DNA of 64,000 bases from the NCBI RefSeq assembly GCF_043290135.1, contig NC_134704.1:22907501-22971500 (forward strand), given 5' to 3'. Both the position numbers and the translations under genes were made by a program. The stretch comes from Rhipicephalus microplus. Taxonomy: Eukaryota > Arthropoda > Arachnida > Ixodida > Ixodidae. Positions 1-16,100 of the stretch are shown in pieces; within the stretch, counting starts at the first letter, position 1; every line of letters starts with the position of its first letter. A model generated the notes under the pieces. The model saw only the letters and a list, made by a program, of their open reading frames with translations, was not told the DNA's origin and searched no databases.

Positions 1-3747
<3,747 letters not shown>

Positions 3748-3882
3748 AATAAAAGTGCTGGAGCGCGAGCACGAAGGTGCTAGAAGAAACAGACGAAAGG
3801 CGAGGCAAAGAAAGCAAATATTTGCCTCGCCTTTCGTCTGTTTCTTCTAGCACCTTCGTGCTCGCGCTGCAGCCCTTTTATT
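3748..3882. repeat. Long hairpin / fold-back element, copy A
   Basis: The left arm 3748-3809 and right arm 3821-3882 are reverse complements over 62 nt with two mismatches, around an 11-nt loop. The arms contain the core AGCGCGAGCACGAAGG. Just to the right (about 3896-3908) is CAAACCAACTAGCCCAAA, a flank shared with copies at 21.7 and 52.8 kb. By analogy with the GIY-YIG-bearing copy at 53.9 kb it is probably derived from the terminal repeat of a Penelope-like retroelement. Confidence 0.85.
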
Positions 3883-3930
3883 GCCATGAATTCAAACCAA
3901 CTAGCCCAAATAGGCGTTCTTTATAACATC

Positions 3931-3975
3931 TGGTTTGCTACCCTACATTAAGGTAGGGGGATAGAAAGGGAAAAG
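3931..3975 (-). mobile_element. Short 3'-end fragment of an RNase-H LINE (family B)
   Basis: GGTTTGCTACCCTACATTAAGG followed by a GA-rich run is the reverse complement of the 3' UTR end seen in the better copies at 36.6 kb and 28.5 kb, where a 'CAGGGTAGC' block precedes the pyrimidine tail. Only the terminal few dozen bases are present. Confidence 0.5.
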
Positions 3976-4490
3976 TATACATAGAATAGTAGGCGTGCGA
4001 GAACAAAGACACAAAAAAACTTGCTTGAGCCTTCAAGAGCTCCACCTTCAAGAGCAAAATGCGATGACGTAATCGGGCTCCGTGCACATCGCCTTCTAAA
4101 TTGCAAGCCTGGCTTCGGTTCTCGGTGTATGCCAAAAAAATAAAAAAAATAAACGAGCCTCCGTGCGCGTACATAAGTTTCCAACTATCCTACAGTACCT
4201 ACTGCAAGTACAGTTGCGAACTGCTTCCTACATCACAATTCTTCATTTTACGAATCAGTAAAGGGGATCACTAAGTGTCCGTACGGCTACACTTGAACCT
4301 ATATACGCAGCTCCTCACTTTGTGGGTGTTTCCGCTGCTGCTGATAATGAATAATTATGTCTGGGCGCTTTGTAATGTTTAAAACACCCGCTAGACACCT
4401 TTAAAACACCTTTGAAACACCCGCTCATTGGGAAATGCGCATGTTTTCACACCTAACTCTATTCTACGGTGTTTTTTCTCCGAAGTTTCA

Positions 4491-4609
4491 AGCAATGGCA
4501 TGGCTCTGTGGTAGAGCGCCCGTTTGTCTCTCGGAAGGCCTTGGTTCGATTCTCACGAGAACCGGATTTCATTATTCATTTTATTTGCATCTATCTCGAC
4601 CTTTGGCTC

Positions 4610-4653
<44 letters not shown>

Positions 4654-4960
4654 ATGTGGGGTTTAACGTCCCAAAACCACCATTTGATTATGAGAGACGC
4701 CGTAGTGGAGGGCTCCGGAAATTTTGACCACCTGTGGTTCTTTAACGTGCACCCAAATCTGAGTACACGGGCCTACAACATTTCCGCCTCCATCGGAAAT
4801 GCAGCCGCCACAGCCGGGATTTGAACCCGCGACCTGTGGGTCAGCAGCCGAGTACCTTAGCCACTAGACCTTCGTGGCGGGGCAACCTTTGGCTCTCGTA
4901 GAGGGCTGGTTTCTCGCTCACAACAAACGACGCCGACACCTGAATTTCTGCGAAACGAGT
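4491..4960 (+). mobile_element. tRNA-like SINE (second family), split by a Ruka-type SINE
   Basis: 4494-4566 has tRNA promoter boxes: an A-box-like CTGTGGTAGAGCGCC and a B-box GGTTCGATTC. It is followed by a non-tRNA body (ATTCATTTTATTTGCATC) known to me from tick repeats. The body is interrupted at 4611-4884 by a minus-strand Ruka-type SINE and resumes after it. It is not a functional tRNA: there is no clean acceptor stem and the body continues. The 3' boundary is approximate. Confidence 0.6.
4611..4884 (-). mobile_element. Ruka-type SINE, full length, with target-site duplication
   Basis: Read on the minus strand it has a tRNA-derived head (GTGGCTAAGGTACTCGGCTG, B-box GGGTTCAAATC), a body containing GGTGCACGTTAAAGAAC and GGAGCCCTCCACTACGGCG, and a tail of (AATC)n. 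A 12-bp direct repeat ACCTTTGGCTCT at 4599-4610 and 4885-4896 brackets it. This copy is one of the most complete in the window. Confidence 0.9.
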
Positions 4961-5122
4961 CGCACCGGAAACCTATTAACGCCTTGTTGAACTATTGGAT
5001 AGTTTGTAGTACACTTCCGCTCTGCTATGGCGCTCTTTCGCCACACAAGAACCCAATAAAAAACTTATCATAATCCCGCTTCGATACACTCAGCTTTCTT
5101 CATTGACGGTTGACATGAGAAA

Positions 5123-5128
5123 TTTATT
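5123..5128 (-). terminator. Poly(A) signal for the 5.2-kb minus-strand candidate gene
   Basis: AATAAA on the minus strand (TTTATT on +), about 100 nt after the stop of the 5230-5595 frame. Confidence 0.5.
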
Positions 5129-5229
5129 GAGGGTGAATGTACATGTATAGAGGGAAGTGGTCGCCGTGTCTGTCCAGACATAACGGCTGTTGCGACATGC
5201 CCCTAGTGATGGCTACTGATGTCGCGTCT

Positions 5230-5595
5230 CTATAAGGGCTGCTGCTGCCTCAGCACCAATGGCCCAGCTATGGCGAACGGCTCGAGTGCGTCGGCTGGCA
5301 GGACTAGGTACCAGTTCCTGCCCCCTCCACGACGACGCTGGCCGCGGTAGTCGCCCTCGTCACCACGACCAGGGATCACGACGCGGCGACGGGTGGACGA
5401 CACGACGGTGGTCGATGGTCGGTCCACGTCGTCGTCGTCGTCCATCATGTCCCCGCCTCCTCGGCCGCGAGTTCTCCGCTCTTCATGCGTGATCGTCTCC
5501 TGGCGCTCGCGCGGAGCCAGGGACTCCAGTGGCTCCAGCACCAGCGACCTGCACCCACTGTTGCCCAGCAGAACCAGCATCAGCAGCATCAGCAC
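5230..5595 (-). CDS. Candidate secreted basic/acidic protein, terminal exon (unrecognised)
   Basis: A minus-strand frame of 121 codons that is clearly GC-richer than its AT-rich surroundings. It begins in a strongly hydrophobic stretch (VVVLMLLMLVLLGNSGC) resembling a signal peptide, then has a Glu/Arg-rich part, five consecutive aspartates (MMDDDDDVDRP), Arg/Gly-rich blocks (RGQRRRGGGRNWYLVLP) and a short hydrophobic C-terminus. A poly(A) signal on the same strand (AATAAA, complement of 5123-5128) lies about 100 nt past the stop, supporting the strand. The frame is open upstream to about 5640, where AG acceptors preceding the hydrophobic part occur, so the initiator ATG may be in an upstream exon not located. 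I do not recognise a family; paired basic residues could suggest a processed precursor, but this is speculation. Confidence 0.5.
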   Translation of the reverse strand: MLMLLMLVLLGNSGCRSLVLEPLESLAPRERQETITHEERRTRGRGGGDMMDDDDDVDRPSTTVVSSTRRRVVIPGRGDEGDYRGQRRRGGGRNWYLVLPADALEPFAIAGPLVLRQQQPL

Positions 5596-5739
5596 GACGA
5601 CGGCTGGAAGCGAAGGGAGACCCGTCCACGTCAGCCCTGTGTGGTTTCTGCTGTTCGGTGGGTAAAAAAAAAATTGTGCCCGCGTTACGAGGGATAAATT
5701 TGATGCTGAGAAAACGAATTACTACTCGTGAGGTTGTCT

Positions 5740-5965
5740 ATAGAGGCTGTGGCGATGGCCTTGTAGTTGTGGTGGTAATATCACCACCTAAAGGTCGTGG
5801 GATTAAATCCATGTCGCGACGACCTAATTCGCATGGAGGTTTAAGACCCGTGAACTTAGATTTTGGGTGCACATTTAAAAAACACCTGGGGGTCGAAATT
5901 CGGGAAGCCGTCCGCTACGGCGTCTTGAACAATTATGTGAGGGTTTTGGACATAGAAGCCCCCTC

Positions 5966-6026
<61 letters not shown>

Positions 6027-6027
6027 T
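5740..6027 (+). mobile_element. Degenerate Ruka-like SINE ending in (ATT)n
   Basis: Decayed tRNA-like head (GTGGCGATGGCC, GGTCGTGGGATTAAATCC), body remnants TTTTGGGTGCACATTTAAA and CGTCCGCTACGGCGTCTTG, then about 60 bp of ATT repeats (5968-6027). Many substitutions mark it as old. Confidence 0.6.
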
Positions 6028-6384
6028 TCAAAAAACATCACGCCCACTTGCTTGAAGAGGGGACAAAATAGAAGAGAATCTGGAAAGAATAAGCGCAATG
6101 GTACAGAAGTAGAGATTGGAAAGCAAAGCAAGCCACCCCGTATCGCATCGAGTCCCACAAGATCACGCGCATTATAGAGACAAGAGTGTAGCCGAGGGGT
6201 TCACATTTGTGTGACAATTGCTAGTATTTTTCTTTGTCTCCCTTTGTGACGCTTTGATATATTTGCATAAAGGTAAAATGATAGAGGGAACATTAAAAGC
6301 ATTGGAAGGCAGCGGAATGGGTCAGTGAACAAACGGTGGTTACAGAAGGCATGCTAGTTCACATCAAGCGAAAGAAATAAACTA

Positions 6385-6688
6385 GCTCGCCACGTAATGC
6401 GAAGAGTTGACAATTTGTGGACAGTCAGAGCAACGGAACGGTTACCAAAGGATGGGAAATGCAATCTACGAAGGTGGATAGCTAGATGGAACGACGAAGT
6501 TAAGAAGTTATCAGGTATGAAATGCAATCTGTTCGCAGAGGAGGACATGGGGTATACACCACAGATCAATCGGAGAGGCATTACAACTGCGGGGTACTAA
6601 AACAGGTTCTGATAGGGATTACGATGACGACGACGACGACGACGACGGTGATGATGATGATGATGATCATGATGATCATGATGACATT
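6385..6688 (+). mobile_element. RTE-type LINE, 3'-terminal fragment (diverged copy)
   Basis: One frame reads ARHVMRRVDNLWTVRAT... and then NDEVKKL, matching the extreme C-terminus of the RTE copies at 55.2 and 24.4 kb (AGHVARR..DNRW...; ADEIKKF). It ends in imperfect ACG/ATG trinucleotide repeats, the RTE-style tail. The 5' end is truncated. It is more diverged than the other RTE fragments here and may be a different subfamily. Confidence 0.65.
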
Positions 6689-6689
6689 A

Positions 6690-9012
6690 GCATTACGTAT
6701 GAAAACAACAACCTATGCTTAGCATTTAATGAAACGTGGTTGTTGCTCCGCTAGGACAACAACGAGGCGTAGGCACCGGACACGTGCGACTTGAGCGCAT
6801 GTTGGCTGGCCCCTCATCCTGGCTGATTTTTAGTTTCTGTGCTGCGCGAAAACGCCGGATTGAAATCGAGCTTTCGGCCGGGCTGACTAATGAGCACTCA
6901 GTTAGCATATGCTGTTTGGTTTGAACTGGCCAAAAAATGTCGTTCAAAGTGACAGCGTGCTTTCACGGTCCCCACATGTCCTGTCGTTCAGGCAGTTCTC
7001 ATCTTTAGCATGATTCAGCTATTCGACCAGGATGTTAAACTTATCATGCTTGCGGTTGTTTCCGTCTTTACAGCATTGTTTAATAAAGCACAAAAGTCAT
7101 CTGTACCAACTACTGCGGAAATCATGGTCGTAATTGGATTAAGGGAAGGCAGAAATACCCGATTGTGTTTCTGATCTATCTGTTTGTCCACGTTGTTCGT
7201 CAGCTCTCACTTGAGGATCTCTAAAAAGCTGAAAATTTGTTTGGCACGCTCATACTTTCATTTGAAATATTTACTCTGTTTAGTATTAATGGAAGCTTTT
7301 GGATCCCGTTAAGATCTCACGCGTGTATACGTCTCGCAGCGCTACCGTGCAACGCACAGTTTTTCTTCCGTGTATTTCTTCAATTACCGAGAACACAAAT
7401 GGCTCATTAGTTATTTTTTCATCTCTTTTTGGAACAACCCTGCAGCCACCTTTACAAGAGGATGCGACCTGAATATTTTTCACGTTCCGAAAAGAGGGCT
7501 AATGAGTCGCAAGGATAGATTAAGGCAGAAGCTCCTCTGACCTATGAATGTGCTCCAATAGATTGCGGAGTTTCATGTCGCGAAACCACAATATGAGACA
7601 CCGTAGTGGAGGGCTTCAGAAAGTACGACCACCTATAGTGTTATTTAACGCGCACTTGAATTTAATTACAGAGGCCATATTTGAATGCAGTCTGAATTCC
7701 GCAACATTCGAGTCACTAGCCGAGCACTATTACCACTCGACCACCGCTTCGAGTATGGCGTTAATTTGAACATTAGTAATAGGAAAGAGAGAGTAATTAA
7801 CTAAAAAAAATAAGGCTTCAACACTTACGCACTCGACATGGTCGGACGTGCGTCAAAGGGAGCACGTCAGCCACAGCACTCCGAATGCGGACATCTGGCC
7901 ACTCTTCAAAGTGTGCTCTTTCGGGTCATTCTTTTCTTATATACTTGGCCGTCCAGCTGGAACGACGTCGTAGCGAGTTGAAGAACAGTCCACCCAGGCG
8001 GGACCACGCTTGGCTGACGACCGAATTCAGCATGCGGCCCACCCACTAAATTGACTCTCACGAACGTGCGGCTCACGCGAAGGGGCTCGCCGATTTTCTC
8101 AAACGGGTGCGCTTCGATGCTCTCCCTGAAACAAGATGCGTCTTACCACCGGAGTCACAAGCGTTCGTGTCCAGCGACGTGGGTTGCTACATAACCGCGA
8201 CGAGCAGGTAGACAATCGCAACGCAGTCCTTGAGTTTGGGTCCTTGGCGTGACGCGAATCCGTTGATTGTCCTGTGAAGTTTGGTATAGAGAAAGGCTCC
8301 CTGGTATTTCTGAAGAGATATAGCGTGCTTACCCTTCACTCCGCCCTTGTTCTGACATTGAAAATGAGACGAGGCTTATTAAGACGTATACATGCTCGGT
8401 GCAATCGTTCATCGTACGTTATGCCAGAAAGGGTTTAATTGGACTGTTGTTCTTTGTACTACGACACAGAAGCCATTTTGAAGGAAGGGAAGGGGGGGGG
8501 GGGAGGGAGTAGCGTCACAAGCTTGTCTGACGGGGACGACGGAAAGAAGCCCCCTTCTACGCCTTTAGGAACGCATACCTTAGCAGCGCCAAAAACCCAC
8601 TGCATTTGGAGTTAAACATGTACGTGTTGCACTACAAGAGGGAATTATTTGCTTAAACTTCCAAGCTTTGGTAGCAGCAGCAACTCACTCTCTCTTTTTT
8701 TTTTCTTCTTTTAGATGTGTTTCACGAGAGGTTGGTCGCTAGGTGTGTTTCCAGGTGCCCCTTTTCTCCTGCATAATGGTCTTGCATCGTAAAGTCGCCA
8801 ATTAGCGGAAAACGAAACAAGATCTACACATGGGCACTCCCATTCCTAATCCCGCAATAATATAATTCTCCACGCAGCATCAATGTTCACACGTCACAGG
8901 TTTTCACCCACCCGAAACATCCACGCTTTACAGGAGTTGATCTCGGAGGTCACACAACAGTGACTGGGCCCGCACAATAAACACAGATGTCACGAAACAA
9001 ATAATATCAACG
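6690..9012. other. Intergenic; degenerate minus-strand SINE at about 7560-7745
   Basis: No gene recognised. 7560-7745 carries a highly decayed minus-strand Ruka-like SINE (GAGACACCGTAGTGGAGGGC, GCCGAGCACTATTACCACTC). A poly-G/GA run sits at 8485-8510. Remaining ORFs are short and lack family features. Confidence 0.45.

Positions 9013-9070
<58 letters not shown>
9013..9070. repeat. (AC)n microsatellite
   Basis: Uninterrupted AC dinucleotides for roughly 57 bp. Confidence 0.97.
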
Positions 9071-9073
<3 letters not shown>

Positions 9074-9348
9074 AGGAACTGATGGGAACTATTGAAGTTA
9101 TAATATAGGGACAAATAACGCTGAACACGGCATGGCGAAAGAACCACAGACGAAGAAGCAGAGCTGACAAAAACTGGTTTGTATCTGGGATATGCAATAT
9201 ACGTATGCGAAGCTTCGTGTAGAATAACGACAAAAACACAGAAACACGCCGAGAACCCTTTTCTTTTTTTCCGTTTTCCTTCTCAGTCAATGTGTTAATC
9301 CCTCCTTCTACCCATCTGAAATGTTTCTGGACTTCATCGCGTCCACTG

Positions 9349-9566
9349 TCATGGATCAGCGATTACGGTGCTTGGCAGCTAACTCGGAGGTCGCGGGTTC
9401 GATTCCGGCCGCGGCGGTCACATTTTGATAGAGGCGCAATGGTAAAGACCCCTGTACAGTGCTATTTCAGCGCACGTTAAAGAACACCAGATAGTCGAAA
9501 TTTCCGAATCCCTCCAATACAGCGCCCCTTGTAATCATATCATTGTTTTAGGACGTAATTTCCTCA

Positions 9567-9637
<71 letters not shown>
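9349..9637 (+). mobile_element. tRNA-derived SINE, divergent Ruka-like subfamily, plus (ATT)n tail
   Basis: Head with GGAGGTCGCGGGTTCGATTC (B-box), body with ATTTCAGCGCACGTTAAAGA and ATCATATCATTGTTTTAGGA, then about 70 bp of ATT repeats. The body differs from the main family by the 'TGATAGAGGCGCAATGG' block, which it shares with the copies at 19.1 and 41.3 kb, so these three form a distinct subfamily. Confidence 0.75.
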
Positions 9638-9639
9638 TC

Positions 9640-12600
9640 ACCAAATCTTGCACTGCCTCCTGAAGCGGCCTACCTTTGGCCAAGTGGTGATGTCGTGTAA
9701 TGACGTCCTCTTGTGACGTAACATTGTGTGACGTCATGGCGACTTCGTAAGCTTTGGCAAAATGTGATGACATGTGGTAAAGTCGTTGCGTGGTGATTTT
9801 TTTAAACAGCGAATCTGTTTAAGCCAGCCATAAAAACTTTGGTGTGTATTAATAATCATCATGACGGGTATGCACCACATAAATCGAGCAAATGCCACCA
9901 CTCATCCCTGGTCACATGAAGAATGCAGCAGACGGGCAGCAAACACCAATTAATATTTCTGCACAGACGTAACTGTTACTGAGAAAGTATTTAATGAACA
10001 ATCTAGATTGACAAACTGATAAACAAAGTGGAAGCACTTTTCAGCTTTTCTGAAGCATATGTACGGAGTGCTTCAAGGGTACGTACAACGAAAGAATACA
10101 AAGGAACGGAAAAGGCGATGGCGACCGCGAGAAGACCCCGATGATATGGAAGTCCTCCGTGCAACACGACATGTCCTGTAAATCTATTGGAGGTGCAAAC
10201 GCGGGGTTTCAGTGCGAGTATCCGTCCCTGGAGTTCGGACATCCATGACGGGTCTGGGACTCTGGTCCTAACTCGGATTTTTCTGTGCTGAGAAGCAACG
10301 TAGAAACAACCTGAATCCCGTAGCTAAAGCCTAGGAACAGCCTAGAAGAAACCATATTCGACTTCAGAATCGTCGAGCTTCGCTGTTTCAAACCTTGCGC
10401 GATTTAGTGCAAGCCTCGCTTTTTTTTTTTTTCATCACTCGTGTTGACGCCTCCGCCGACGCCACCGGTCCATTATTCTCGTGGATGTGGCATTCAAAGC
10501 TATTGTTATTGAGACGGTCGTCTCATAATAACAATGTGCAGCAATATTAACGACAGCAACAACGCAACACAGGCAGCAAGAACACCAACCCAGATAGCTG
10601 TGTAGACTCAGTCGCGAGGTATCCAGAGGCTCTGGGACGCCTTGATGACTCCGCTCCCGTAGAGGCTGCCTTCCTGCAATTACGAAAGACGCGTGGTCTG
10701 ACGCGTGTCTTATGACTGCGATTACAGTCTCGGCTGTCTCTGACGCAACGGAAGGATTTCGCACGCAACTCGGCGACCACTCCGAGCCAGCACGCGTAGC
10801 AGGAGTCCTATAGTTTCCTCCAGTATTTACTAGAGGGAACTCTGGCGCTGATATCGTTCAGCCACTATGGGAATGATGGGTAGTTCCATGAATCTGCCGA
10901 TTCTTCGTGCTTGCAGGCTTCGGAAGCGCTTGTGAGCTTGTTTATTGTTGTGTTTTGGTTTTATTTTGAATAAAATAACGGACCGTCGGGAACTTCGTGA
11001 GCTGATTTGAACTGGGGAGCCTAAAAAGGTCAAGGTCGGGAAGCGTAACTGCGCAACCTGCGCTGAATTTCGTCTTGTGTCAAAGCGGATTCAGGTCCCA
11101 CGAAGCCAAACGGAACCAGCAGAACGAATCCGTGTACTACACATCCTTTACATTCTCGCTGATGCTCCGTGCATTGCAGCTATAATAAAGTTAAAGCGTT
11201 ACAGCTATAATAGACACTAGCGCCATCTAGTACATTTATTGGAAACTCTATGGCAGGAGCGGCGTGAAACAAAGCGTGTTTCTTGGCGATGTTTCATCCA
11301 TTGAAAACGCGCTTTCGAATCACACCGACTTCGGTGACCTGACGGCACGATAACTTGTGAGATATCAGATAAAGGCCCACGAAACTTGATAGACGTGTTC
11401 ATTTGCCTTTGTTTAATTTTACCACATCATCATCAGGCTAGCTTTTTCGCTTTGGTCTCGCCGCACCGTAAAACAAGCATCGCCCGTGATTGCACATCAA
11501 GCACACGCACCGGTAGCAGTTGCAAATGGGAAAGAGAGGGATAGAAAGTGAGAAATGAAATGCGAAGGCGTTGACTCTACACAATCGGTTACATTGCAGC
11601 GCACGACATAGATTGGCTAGAAGAGATAAGGAGGGAAGAAGATAGCATAGGAAAAGCATTTCACCGTATAAGACCGAATAATGTAAATCATTTACGCAAC
11701 CGCCCACTTAACACAACAATTATTAACAAAAATACAACAACCAATCGCCACCAAATCAAGTGGGATCCTCAGCATATACTGCATGACAAAGTGAACGGAG
11801 GTCGCCCAGTCCACTATTCACATGTGTCTTTGTAAACATCTGGTAGGGGGCCCCAATTGTTCAATATCAACGAGGCTTAGATAACAGGTGGAGGATGTTG
11901 CTAAAGCCACCCATGAAACGCGTTTCAAGACGGAGCTTGTTGAACACTGCTGGACAACGGGGCATAGTTTTGACTTAAACAACGCGACGACGCCAGCTCG
12001 GAAACGCAGGTGAGGAAAAAGGAAAATCCCGAAATACTGGTTCATCCACCGTGACACACCTTCTTGCAATAACGACCCCAACCCGCTATATTAGAGGTTT
12101 ACAGGGATGGATGTGGCTAGGGAACTGGGCGGCCTCCGCTAATCTGTTGACGATGTATACGGCGGATGCTACCATGTGCGCGGCGAAATGTCATTGTTGT
12201 TTTGTTCATACGTGTGTTAAGTCGGAGGGAAGCATTTACGATCAGTTATTCAACAGGCTTTCGGAACAATTTTGCAAGATCTATTAAGGCCACTACCTTC
12301 ACGACCACAGATTTTCGCTTTTCACCACAGCGTTTCATCACTCGTGTTTCCGAACACGCTCAATTATCATGCTACATTAGGCCTTCCGCCTCAATAAAGG
12401 ACAGCAACCTTGTTGCGGGCCACTGCGACATAAGGCCGGGGAATAAGGACAACAGGGTGACGCCGCCAGACGACATAGAAACCTTGTCGTGAGACAGCTC
12501 ATCATTTCATAATGTCGCACGCACGTCAAAAAACAAATGCGCAAAAGTGCCGCGAAAGAAGAAAAAAGAAAACAGTACATCGCTGTAACAGCGGAATCCT

Positions 12601-12960
12601 CTGACACGACAGACGGGGATCAAAGGTGGCAAGCCGCGTTGTGGCTTCATTCGGGATAAAAAAAAGAAAACATTGTGGCCAGCGCTGCTCTAGGACACTC
12701 GGGCAGTCTTGTCGTGGTATAAACAGTGAGCGATCGTAGCTGTAGGAACTGTCGCGTATTTTCTTATACCGTAAAGCCAACACCGCTCCGTCAGACCCCG
12801 ATGGGCGAGAAAGCGTGACCCCCGGGAATGTTGCGGAAGCTCCTTCCGAGTCGCCTTCGGCGACATCCTTCTCCGCTGCTTGTTTCCAAATCGCTCACTC
12901 GTCGACTATAGCCTAAAATATCGTGCAGTGGTGGTGAGGTGCGACAGTCTCTCCCCCGTA
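9640..12960. other. Intergenic upstream of gene 1; nothing recognised
   Basis: Contains several ORFs of 60-110 codons on both strands (for example a Cys-rich stretch in a 109-codon minus frame at 10435-10764), but no conserved domain, splice pattern or promoter pairing supports any of them. The last about 250 bp (12710-12960) become GC-richer ahead of the gene 1 TATA box. Confidence 0.4.
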
Positions 12961-12974
12961 GCTCCCGCGCACGC

Positions 12975-12980
12975 TTATAA
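12975..12980 (+). promoter_or_regulatory. TATA box of gene 1
   Basis: TTATAA (within CTTATAAGAAC) lies 135 nt upstream of the gene 1 ATG. A start site near 13005 would give a 5' UTR of about 110 nt. Confidence 0.6.
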
Positions 12981-13114
12981 GAACACCAGCTCCGATCAAA
13001 CGCTTAGCAATCCACTCTTCACGCAGTACTACACTACAACTTCGTATCACCAGCGGAAACTATAGTTCGCACCTCAGTATTTCCTTCAAATAGAGCAGCG
13101 GAGCTCCAGTCAAA

Positions 13115-16100
13115 ATGGTGAGTGTGCTTATTGCTCGCAGTATAGTATACGGAAAAGAAATTATTAGTCGCATCGTGATAGCACGCACTGACTTTCTTCG
13201 CTATTTAGGAAAACTAAACTAAAGAGTAAAAGACAATTACTTACTATTGCTGTTTTTACGTCCCAGAACGACGATATCATCATGAGAGACGCCTTTATTA
13301 GAGGGTTCCGGTAATTTCGACCACCCTGAGTTTTTTGATGGGCACATAAATCTAAGCACACGGAGCTCTACCATTCTCTCTCTATCGAAAAAAAAATGGG
13401 GGCCACCTCGGCGGTGATTCGATCCTGCGACCTTCCTGTCAGGACTCAAGCGCCACAACCACTGGGTCATCGTGGCGGGTAAACTAGAATGAATGGCTCA
13501 AGAAAGCACTACATTTATAAACTTTATATTTCCTGTTGATTAGCAACGATCCCAAGCGTTGACATACTGTTGATAAAGTAACGCTTGAGGAGGTATGCCT
13601 AGGAGGACAATATATGAATCGGTTCTGTTAGTATCAAGCTCAGGCAGGTTCTGTTAGGTTAGCTTGGCAGCGTAAGGCTGCCTTACGTGAAAATCTGTAT
13701 GCTTACGCATTTGGTACTCGTTTTAGGGATTCGTTTACATTTTATTTGTGTCTTGTAGCTGCTTATATCGATTCTATCTCTATTCGTGTGTGTTGGTCTA
13801 AATTCTTTATTATTGATTAACTCCTATGTAACTATTACTAGATGAAGACGTGACGGTATGAGATCATAAAGCAGCAAATGTATCTAGAGAAAAGTTTTGA
13901 AAGAAGGAATGTCTTCATGTTGGTGAACACAAGTTCTCTTGTCAAACCTTTGGTTCCAGTCTTCAACGATTTCTCAATGCATCGTACGTAGCGTGTTTTA
14001 CAGCTTCATTTTCTTTTTTATTTTATTTATTTTTTTCGCTTCTGAAATTTCGCTGCCGGCAGCACTTCATAACAAAGTGGGGTAAATAAATACCTCCACC
14101 TCGCAGAAGACCTCCCTGACACTGCTGGCGCTGGTATTCATCGCGTCCCACGTTCCAATCGCACACGGCGGCCCCGTGCCACTCTACGCGGCACCCTTAG
14201 TTGCTGTGGCACCCACCGTTCTGGCAGCACCGTCTGCCGTCTCCTACGCGTACACTCACCGGGTCCACGCACCGCTGGCCGCCGCCTACCCTCTGCAATA
14301 CGTCATCGGTGAGTGACTGCTCGTGACTCTATTTCATTCGCGCGAAATTCGAAAGTAATTTCGCCAAGAAAGAATTGACCAGGTCCGCTTCGCTGACACA
14401 GATGAAACAGTGAAGTTGGTGGCGGTCCCTTGGTCAGGCCAACTCATTTCTATATTTTTCACGTCTTTCGTATGTCTTGTATCACTCGCCTTCATTAAAC
14501 ACTCTTTGTTAAGCATTGGGGTGGTAGTACAGCCACCATCTTTTATAGACACAGTATCACGTGACAGTGGCGGGCTAACTTTTGCCTATTTACTTATTTA
14601 TTTATTTTATTTATTTATTTATCACATATTGCGGACCAAGTATGTTCCATGCAGGAGAGGGCAATACAGTTCAAAATTCTTCTACATACATTCACTTCCG
14701 CTGCAGTATACATTCACTGCAGAACAAAATTCATGTACATTAAAAATTCGTGAAAAACAAGGGACAAATACAGGCAAAGAAGCAGACTTAAGCGACAAGA
14801 AAAGGGAATAGTTTCATCTCGGCGTGTCGAGCATAGGGGAATCATGGGGCAGAGCATTCCAATCAGAGACAGTTCTCGGGAAAAATGAATACTTGTAAAT
14901 GTTAGTGCGTGCAAATATAGGTGTAATGCTACGACTATGTTTATGGCGTGAAGCCCTGGTTGTGTCCTGTGTTATGTAATCTGGTGCATGCAATCCTGAT
15001 CTGGAAAAGTATAAAAGGCGGAAAAAGTTAAGCCGTGCAGTTTTCCTTCGATCGGCCAAAAGTTGAAGGTTCGCATCCTGCAACAGGGCTGACGGCGAAT
15101 CGTGACATCTATACCGGTTGTATATAAATCAAGCAGCTAATCGTTGTATTTTTTCTATTTTCTGTATTTTACCAGCTGTGTGGGTGTCCCACACAATGCT
15201 GGCATATTCAAGAGAGGGACGAACTACGATTTAGTGGAAGTTGTGTGTAGTGGAACTTACCGAATCTCTGTGGCACGTTATCTGGTAGCGATAGTTTTCT
15301 GATATGCCGCACAGATTTATCCGCGACACACACCCGTCTGTTGGGCTAACTGTTGCATTTAATTTTTAGTGCACCAGTGGGGGGTAATGGTACTTACCCG
15401 ATGTCCACGGTGCATACCCGTTCATGACGCCCAAAGCGTACCACGGGTCCCGGAAGCGACTGGCTCGACCAATAATGGATTCGCTGTTAAAACACCCGGC
15501 CTGCGCGAAAAACACGGCTCGGTTACAGCGAAAGCAGGAGAAGCAGCCTGTCTAGTGAACTTCGGTAGTGTTTGCTGGCAGGTTAGTCGGCAGTGCACAG
15601 CTCATAGGCAATATATCGCAAAAAAAAAACATAACGAGATACAGAAAAGACACAGGACAGCACTCTGTCCTGTGTCATCCCCTCATCTTGTTACGTTCGT
15701 TTTGATTTACTTATGAATGAACCTTATCTAGTGCTCGTTGTAAACTCTCTTGGGTAGATTACTGCAATTACAGTTGCAAAGTATTCACTATACCATAAAT
15801 CGTCATAGTGCTGGTAAGTGGATGAGTATGTGTAATACGCCATTATTCAGCATTCTGCGGAGAAACGGGCTATCGGCCGTAACGCAACTGTAGAACGTTG
15901 CGTGCACTTTCTTGATGCTGCTGCTGCATAGGTCGACGAACTTACTCATGAGTCGACTAGCTCGGACTAAGGTCGTGCCGTGAGTCAGAGTCTGAACGAG
16001 TCCTGGTGAGTAATATTTTAGATAGTTTGAGTCCGGAGTGATTCAGGATGAAGAAATTTTTCCTGGGTGCAAGTCTGAGTGAAGCCGGTTGGGGAAAATC

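Noticed and set aside
4494..4566. Possible tRNA gene
   Set aside because: A- and B-boxes are present but there is no paired acceptor stem and the sequence continues as a SINE body. The same reasoning applies at 40703-40775 and 51800-51870.
5259..5697. Plus-strand ORFs over the 5.2-kb GC-rich block
   Set aside because: The minus strand has the hydrophobic leader and the poly(A) signal; the plus frames look like shadows.
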